In this document: piece by piece, positions 58,582-64,000 of the stretch
Layout of the letters: each line of letters starts with the position of its first letter
How positions within the stretch are numbered: the first letter of the stretch is position 1
NCBI GenBank assembly: GCA_977006965.1
Contig: OZ345355.1
Location: 1,984,001-2,048,000 of the forward strand
DNA length: 64,000 nt
DNA from: Phymatolithon calcareum
Lineage: Eukaryota > Rhodophyta > Florideophyceae > Hapalidiales
Reading direction: 5' to 3'
The notes under the pieces: model-generated
The model's input: only the letters and a program-made list of their open reading frames with translations
Told to the model about the DNA's origin: nothing
Databases searched by the model: none
Made by a program: the position numbers and the translations under genes

Positions 58582-59552
58582 GGACCACGTGAAAAGGCAG
58601 ACGAGATGCGCGACTATGCACCCAGAAAATATTACAAAGAAAATGCCGAGCCTCATGCAGAATGTTTTCGAAATAATCTGTTATACCTCCCTTCCATCCT
58701 CGAAACGAAAGCCGAGTACGTCCTCATGGAAAAGCAACCTTTTCTCAAGGTTAAGAGCTTTTTATAGGGAGAGCAGACATTGTTCTGACGTCCATACACC
58801 CTTTGGACAGTAAGAGACAGCAGGAAGTTTGACAGCACACTTAGATCTGCCTGCCTCAAACCTGCCCAAGTCTGCCAATCATACGGCGCGCGCAAACCGC
58901 CGAAAGCGGCACACGCCCCCCGCAAGACAATGACCCCTGATGACGCGCTCATCGACTGCACACGCTGGTCGCTGCAACCATTGACAGCCGAGAAGCGAGT
59001 GCGTGCGACGTCATCCGGCACGACGAAAGCAGCTCGAGACAGCACGGGGTCACAACCGGCGGCACCAGAGGCGTCCTGAAATGGTCAGGGCCGTGTCTAC
59101 GTCATACGGATGTGCGGGACGCAACCTGCCGGCCGGTAACGCCGCACGGCGAAAGGCCGAACGCTAAGGAAGTGGGTGACGGCACGCGCGAGCGGCGACG
59201 GGTACGGTCGCGAGTCGATGTGGCGGAGGGGCGAAAACGTGCGCGACGGTGCAGGGCTTGCGCACGGTGAGCGGCAGGGCACAGCTTTCGAACTGCGGCA
59301 GTTGAATAAAACTCAGCGCAGGAAACCTTGATATCCGCATGCGTCTCAAAAGCGTGCAGACGCGGTCTCATGGGTGCGTGTTTAGGACGACCATGATCGG
59401 AGGAAGTCGCGCATACGGCGGCGATCCGCACAGGTAGCTGCTTCGTGTCCACAACTTTGCGGGTCCAGGCGCACTTGCAGAAGTACAAGTTCCATTGTGG
59501 GAGATTCAGCTGTGAATTTAGGTGGCGGTGCGTTGTCCACCCACCCATCGAC
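58582..59552. other. GC-rich stretch, frames unassigned
   Basis: A 130-codon minus frame (59045-58653) and a 148-codon minus frame (59548-59102, with WNLYFCKCAWTRKVVDTKQL) are open but match no recognised family, and other frames are similarly open because of the base composition. Confidence 0.3.
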
Positions 59553-60615
59553 TAAGGAACCACTGCTGGATTTTCACCGTGCGAAACGTTGAACAGTATC
59601 AAAAAAACATTCACATTTCAAGGGTTTCCGCCCCGCGACGTCGACGACAACGACGAGTGCGGAAGCCTCGGCGCGCGAAAGAGACGCTCGCGCCGCAGAT
59701 CCGGGGGCCAAGAGCCCGATGAGGAGAGGAAGCCTCATGCAGAAGAAGTTGAACGATCCCGGCGGGCGAAATCGCCCCAAGGAGCAGCGCGTGACCCTCC
59801 AGAATCGCTTTGTTCCGGGAAGACTTGTGGCAAGGAAGGTACCAAGCTGCTTGAGGATGGGTGCAATCTCTGCAAATTAATGTTGCATCGAGACTGCGCC
59901 ATTACGAACGTCGACGGACTAGACATAATCGACGCACCCTGGTGTGCCCCATGTGCAAAGCTGATTGAAGGACCGTCGAACGAGCTCGTAGCGAGGCCAG
60001 GAACGAATGACGACGTGGAGCTTGTCTCCTGGAAAGATGGCAATAAGCGCGCTCCAGTCCAGCCCGCTCTGGTCGCGAAGACGCTTTTCGGGAAAACAGC
60101 CTCGACACCACATAGTCAGGACGTTGAGATCGAGAAGATCGACAATTCTGAGCCGAGCACAACCGACCCCGAGGACGACAACATCAAAACCACTATTCCG
60201 ACGCCGACCGTGGTGACCCCATTTCGCCTCCGCCGAAAAAAGCCGAACGGGCGCACGCTTAGATACCATTCTCGCCTGGGCTCCACGCCAAGATCCCGCA
60301 AAAAATCCAAACGTGTGACTCAGCCGAGTGGTACAGTTATGCGACCTCTCTTCAGCATCAGTTCTCGTAGTGAGTCATCGACGTCACGCGCCGTAGACGG
60401 AGAAGAGAGCGCGGAAGCATGGCGCCAAAAGCTCAAGGATTTGGCAATACATGCAAAATGTCCGAAGTGCTACGACGCTGGAAAATTATCCCTACGCGGG
60501 TATGTAGGAAGGTGAAGAAGCTGTTCTGCTCTGCATGCAAGAAAACCACACAAGGAAGACGCGTTGACCAGATTATGGAACATGCCGGCAAAATAGCGCC
60601 GACAAAAAAGCACAA
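59553..60615 (+). pseudogene. PHD-finger and zinc-ribbon protein, cut off by LINE-B
   Basis: Open from just after a stop at about 59552, with no ATG before the PHD finger; 59589 is TTG. The start must be elsewhere (lost 5' end or upstream exon). After an Arg/Glu-rich stretch comes a C4HC3 PHD-type finger: CSGKTC, DGCNLC, LHRDC and WCAPC with spacing C-x4-C-x11-C-x2-C-x4-H-x2-C-x15-C-x2-C. A disordered, basic middle region follows. Near 60.46 kb a zinc ribbon starts (KCPKCYDAGKLSLRGYVGR), the frame stops at 60513-60515, and its second half (KVKKLFCSACKKTTQ) continues one frame over. LINE-B interrupts from about 60616. PHD fingers read histone tails. A CPxC...GR...CxxC ribbon after them is also common in transposon-related proteins, so origin is open. 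Confidence 0.6.
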
Positions 60616-61740
60616 GAGGGGATATTTGATGATTTTATTTTTGAAAGCTCCCAAAGCCTCACCTTGGAGTAACGGGGCAGCTCTTGCATAATCTCTACGC
60701 TAAAGTCATCTGGCTGCTCAAAACGTTCGTGATTCGTAATTCTCCCCCAACAAGAGCTCCTGTGAGTCTCTTGCACTCAAACTCAATTTCTGTACTCATC
60801 TTCGATGACGCTAGAGTCCGTGGTGAGGCGACTAGTTCGATCACCGCGGTAATCCCACAGTAAGCACCCAACACTGATTTCCTCCAAAGGGGTGCTCGGT
60901 TGAATGTCAACCTTAGGCACCTTAAACGTGTTGTTCTTTCTCCTATGTAAAGGATCCCTGGTAGCTTGCCTTCAATAGGAATCATCATTGATCTGCCTTC
61001 TTCTTCCTTTTCCCATACCTTAATTGTTACTTCTCTCCTCCTCTTCTTCGTGACAGATCCCTCCTGGGATTTCTGAAGGGCTTGTCGCAAGTCTTCATAC
61101 ATCTTGAGATATTCAATATCCTTCATTGCTTCCTTTACGTCCTCATCTCTTCCAAAGTACTCTTCTGTTTCTTCAAGGCGCTTTTTGTGTCTTACCAGGC
61201 TTAATGCAAACCTTTCTGCTTGATGACGTCTCCTCATCTTTGGTAGTCCCAGTCGGCACAGAACTCGCATTCGGTCCCGGCGGTGTTCGGCATACTTTCC
61301 GAAAACATTCTTGTAGAACAAGCCCTCTGCCGACTCGATTGCCGAGAGCAATCGATTTGTCATTGGAGTATCATGTAAGGCATACTCCCATTTCGGGATA
61401 ATTAGCGACTTAGAGATCCTGATGCATTTCTCCGGTTTGAATCCTCGAACATTCACTCCAAGCTCCCGAAGCTTATGTATGCATCCTGCAGCATTTCGAA
61501 CTCTTGCTATGCCCGTGTCATCCGTAACACTCTTGTTATTCATGCTTACCCCAAGATACGAGAGTCTCCAGGCTTGATATAGTTCTCGACCCGCCAAGTA
61601 AAACGTGTGCTTCTGAAGTCCTTTGTACTTAAGAACTTCGCTTTTTCCCGGTTTTGTGTTCCATTTCATGCCATTTTCGCTTGCCCAACTGGTCGCTATA
61701 TCAAGAAGTTTCTGCATTCCTTGTCCTGTCGTTAATATTC
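60616..61740 (-). mobile_element. LINE-B, 5'-truncated, with open ORF2 C-terminal frame
   Basis: An open 340-codon frame (61717-60695) starts within the palm just after the active site (QKLLDIATSWASENGMKWNT) and runs through KPGKSEVLKYKG, YLGVSMNNKSVTDDT, PKWEYALHDTPMTNR, RMRVLCRLGLPKMRRR, KIYED-like charged segments, GILYIGERTTRLRC and LWRKSVLGAYCG to the stop. The 3' UTR follows, ending in the AAAATCATCAAATATCCCC-type tail at about 60616. It lacks RT catalytic motifs because of 5' truncation, but it is free of stops, so it is a young copy. It interrupts the PHD/zinc-ribbon frame. Confidence 0.87.
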
Positions 61741-61834
61741 TGGAAGGTCAACAGGATGTATTGGAGCCAGTACTCAGTATCAATTGCCATGTCCAGTAGA
61801 AGAAGCGATCGCTTGAAAAAGCTTCCGCAAGAAG

Positions 61835-62446
61835 ATATGGGGAGCTGTAGACCAAACCGTTCCCTAAGTTAAAAATAGAAATCAGAGATTATTAAGTGCT
61901 CTGGACCGGATTTTCTCGCCGAATCGATTTCTGGTATTATTTTTAGGATGCGGACACAGGAAATATGAATTACGATTAATTTCTGTCATGCTGCTACGGG
62001 TTTGCGCGAAAACGGAATTCAAAGTTGAGCGCATTTGAATACTTGATGTTAAATTATAATACGTTTACAGTGTGCGGAAGCAAGCACTGAACACTGGGGC
62101 CAGATGCTTCCGGATTTGGACACCGTTTCGCATTGCATCATTTTTGGGCCTTTTTTCAAATTCATGGTTGGGAAATGAAATCTGGAGCCAATCACATTAG
62201 GATTTGTGTATACAGTATAGGCATTGTGAAAAGCGCACTGAAGTGACTTAGGGAAAAGGAACTCCTAGGATCTTCCGAATTTTTAAAAACTAATCTGTCT
62301 GCGATGTTTATCACAGCACGGAATACTGTAGTACTATATAAATTTTTAATTTTTTCCTTACAGTAAAGCCGCAGTCAGAAAATAAGCGAAAAAACATTCT
62401 TCGCTGAAATGTGTTAGGGAACGGTTTGGTCTACAACTCCCCATAT
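61835..62446. mobile_element. MITE with 33-bp terminal inverted repeats
   Basis: ATATGGGGAGCTGTAGACCA at 61835 (continuing to 61867) is repeated inverted at 62414-62446 with one difference. About 600 bp, AT-rich, no coding capacity. The flanking ATAT on both sides is compatible with a TA or ATAT target duplication. Confidence 0.85.
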
Positions 62447-62458
62447 GGAGTATAACGA

Positions 62459-62485
62459 CAGGGGAAAAGTATTACTTTTCCCCTG
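62459..62485. repeat. 12-bp-arm hairpin CAGGGGAAAAGT / ACTTTTCCCCTG
   Basis: Loop ATT. It lies 13 bp beyond the MITE and is related to the hairpin at 32326-32350. Confidence 0.88.
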
Positions 62486-62639
62486 ATAACGATCTATCCT
62501 GAACGTGAAGAAAATTTTCGATATTGCCTTCATATTGCCGGTCACCTTCTATTGCGATCCTTATTGCAAAGAAGTTGCCGTCACTTTTTTTGCTATTGCA
62601 CTGTCCATAAAATACTATTCAGGTGACGAGAAAGGCTGT

Positions 62640-62990
62640 ACCCGTTTGTCACAGACTGTTCAATATTCTGATGGACACCTTGGCACGTGCTCTAGGAAAT
62701 GCTCAATGAATGCTCCGAATGGGCGCAGGTCTATCACATGACATGGTCAACTGAAAACTGCTCCGTCAAACTCCCAAGTCGAAGGATTAGACAACCGTTT
62801 CTTTTGGCGAACGAGGAAGTTCAAGTAAGACGCACTGTAGAATATCTCTTCACGACAATTGACGAGAACGGAATTCTTGACAACCGGCTTCTGGAGCGAT
62901 TCAAAAGTGCTGGCGCAAAAGTAAAAGAGCACTAACATGGACTGCGATGAGGACGTCATCGAGATTCGCAGCGTGTCAAGCACGACTAAA
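62640..62990 (+). mobile_element. LINE-C RT fragment with active-site deletion
   Basis: LFNILMDTLAR is followed directly by EMLNECSEWAQVYHMTWST, so about 40 codons including FADD are deleted. Continues LLANEEVQVRRTVEYL and LLERFKSAGAKV. Confidence 0.8.
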
Positions 62991-64000
62991 TGCCGACAGG
63001 GGAATGTAAGAAGGGGAGGAAAGCAAAGCGTATGATAACTGAAATTTGTACAAACACAATAGCGCTCTTTATTTGAAACTATGGACTCGCATCAAAAAAA
63101 CATATATGAAACCAGATTTACTGTCCAAAATCTACGCTTGTATTCGCCGCGGTGAATGTCAGGGGGGCTAATAATCGCGCATCCATTTTGTGGTCAAAAG
63201 TAATGACCAAACAGAAAGATTAGAAATGGGCACAGCTTGTGCACGTAAGCGGGATTTTGTGCCAATAGTTCCGAAGAGCTCGGCTGACGCCAACGCACAA
63301 ACTGCATTGATTAAGCTTAAGGATCTACTTCCCCATCTTTGAAGCGCTCTCACTGGCCGAAACAATGCTCATAAACTGGATGAAAATTTTAATTATGTCG
63401 TTTGCACCGACGGGACTGCATCCAGTTTCAAGAAAATGTGTAGAAACAAGTGAAATATTTTCAAATATGAAGTAAGCAAAAGTATCCAATATTCGGCTCT
63501 AATCAATCATTACAGAAAAATGCTTACTGTGTTTCCTTCGAACAGTTTCAGCTTCTCGTCGGGGCGCAGCGTGAATTTTAGTATATTTTTCGCACGTTCC
63601 TTTGCCGGTTTTAAAAAACTTTCGGTCTCGCGGCGCGAACTTGTTCACTAGGGGAGACTATTTTTGTTCCAGACAGAAAAAGTCGACTGCACTGCCAGAA
63701 AATTCTGATAATTCTGATTTTTATAATTCTCCGACAGTTTCTGTCAGACATCTCTATCAGCAATTATGGATTATACGTATAAACGAGACGCAAACGTGTT
63801 GTGAATCTTAACAATCCTGGGAAACACAAATATAGACATTTTTGAGTGTGGGACACGTGCCATATCAGTTTCACTCCCCTCTTAGTCGAGAATGCTCTCG
63901 CATGGATCCCTTCGACCTAGGCTATTGCGCGCGCGTCAAATTCTACGAACAGCACAGAGAAGAGGTGCAAAACAAATTCGGCATTTCTTCATGACTAAAC
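62991..64000. other. No gene recognised
   Basis: AT-rich, short frames only, no repeat family identified. Confidence 0.35.

Noticed and set aside
60497-60512. GTATGT...AG as a micro-intron in the zinc ribbon
   Set aside because: Only about 12 nt, far below any spliceable intron; a simple frameshift explains the break.
1-64000. CRISPR arrays, bacterial operons, riboswitches
   Set aside because: Repeats are transposon termini, minisatellite or microsatellite; no spaced direct-repeat array or operon structure was seen.

Overview
This window is eukaryotic nuclear DNA of moderate GC, dominated by decayed transposable elements. Evidence: APE-type LINE retrotransposons with target-site duplications (TSDs) of 10-15 bp, a tRNA-derived SINE with a B box, Mutator-, pogo- and hAT-like DNA elements, an AGC-type protein kinase relic, a PHD finger and Sel1 repeats. 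There is no sign of bacterial operon structure. Host reading frames are mostly free of obvious introns, which would suit an intron-poor, repeat-rich alga or protist (a multicellular red alga is possible). The species cannot be fixed from the sequence. Family names LINE-A to LINE-G are working labels defined by the 3' ends seen here.

Layout. 1-5.7 kb: relics of a LINE-D-like element with ORF1, endonuclease and reverse transcriptase (RT) pieces, broken by non-coding insertions. 6.4-16.7 kb: a nested stack. A LINE-B copy is split by a 6.2-kb LINE-A composite inside a 14-bp TSD, and a second LINE-A copy is split by LINE-E, whose 547-codon RT frame is open. 16.8-20.9 kb: LINE-C and LINE-D relics. 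22-23.9 kb: a small host frame split by a LINE insertion, and a clean six-TM membrane protein gene. 24.2-26.2 kb: a hAT-like transposase relic. 26.5-31.6 kb: LINE-B copies in both orientations, including the best preserved endonuclease plus RT frame. 32.9-34.4 kb: an intact F-box/leucine-rich-repeat-like gene. 35.4-43.8 kb: LINE and SINE fragments, a membrane protein relic and an AKT-like kinase pseudogene interrupted by a LINE.

43.8-53.4 kb: a candidate 7TM receptor frame with one internal stop, then four class II elements side by side. They are a TIR element carrying an intact 626-aa DDE-like protein, a Mutator-like element with a zinc knuckle, a pogo-like element, and a TA-flanked element inside a SINE. 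53.7-64 kb: more LINE fragments, a Sel1-repeat pseudogene, a PHD/zinc-ribbon frame cut off by a LINE, and a TIR MITE.

The only clean host genes are the membrane protein at 22.9-23.6 kb and the F-box/LRR-like protein at 32.9-34.4 kb. The main mobile candidates are the TIR element at 45.3-47.6 kb and LINE-E. The LINE insertions form a coherent set: TSDs near 14 bp, extreme 5' truncation (down to 54 bp), and LINE-A tails of CTT repeats running into targets that often begin with CTT.
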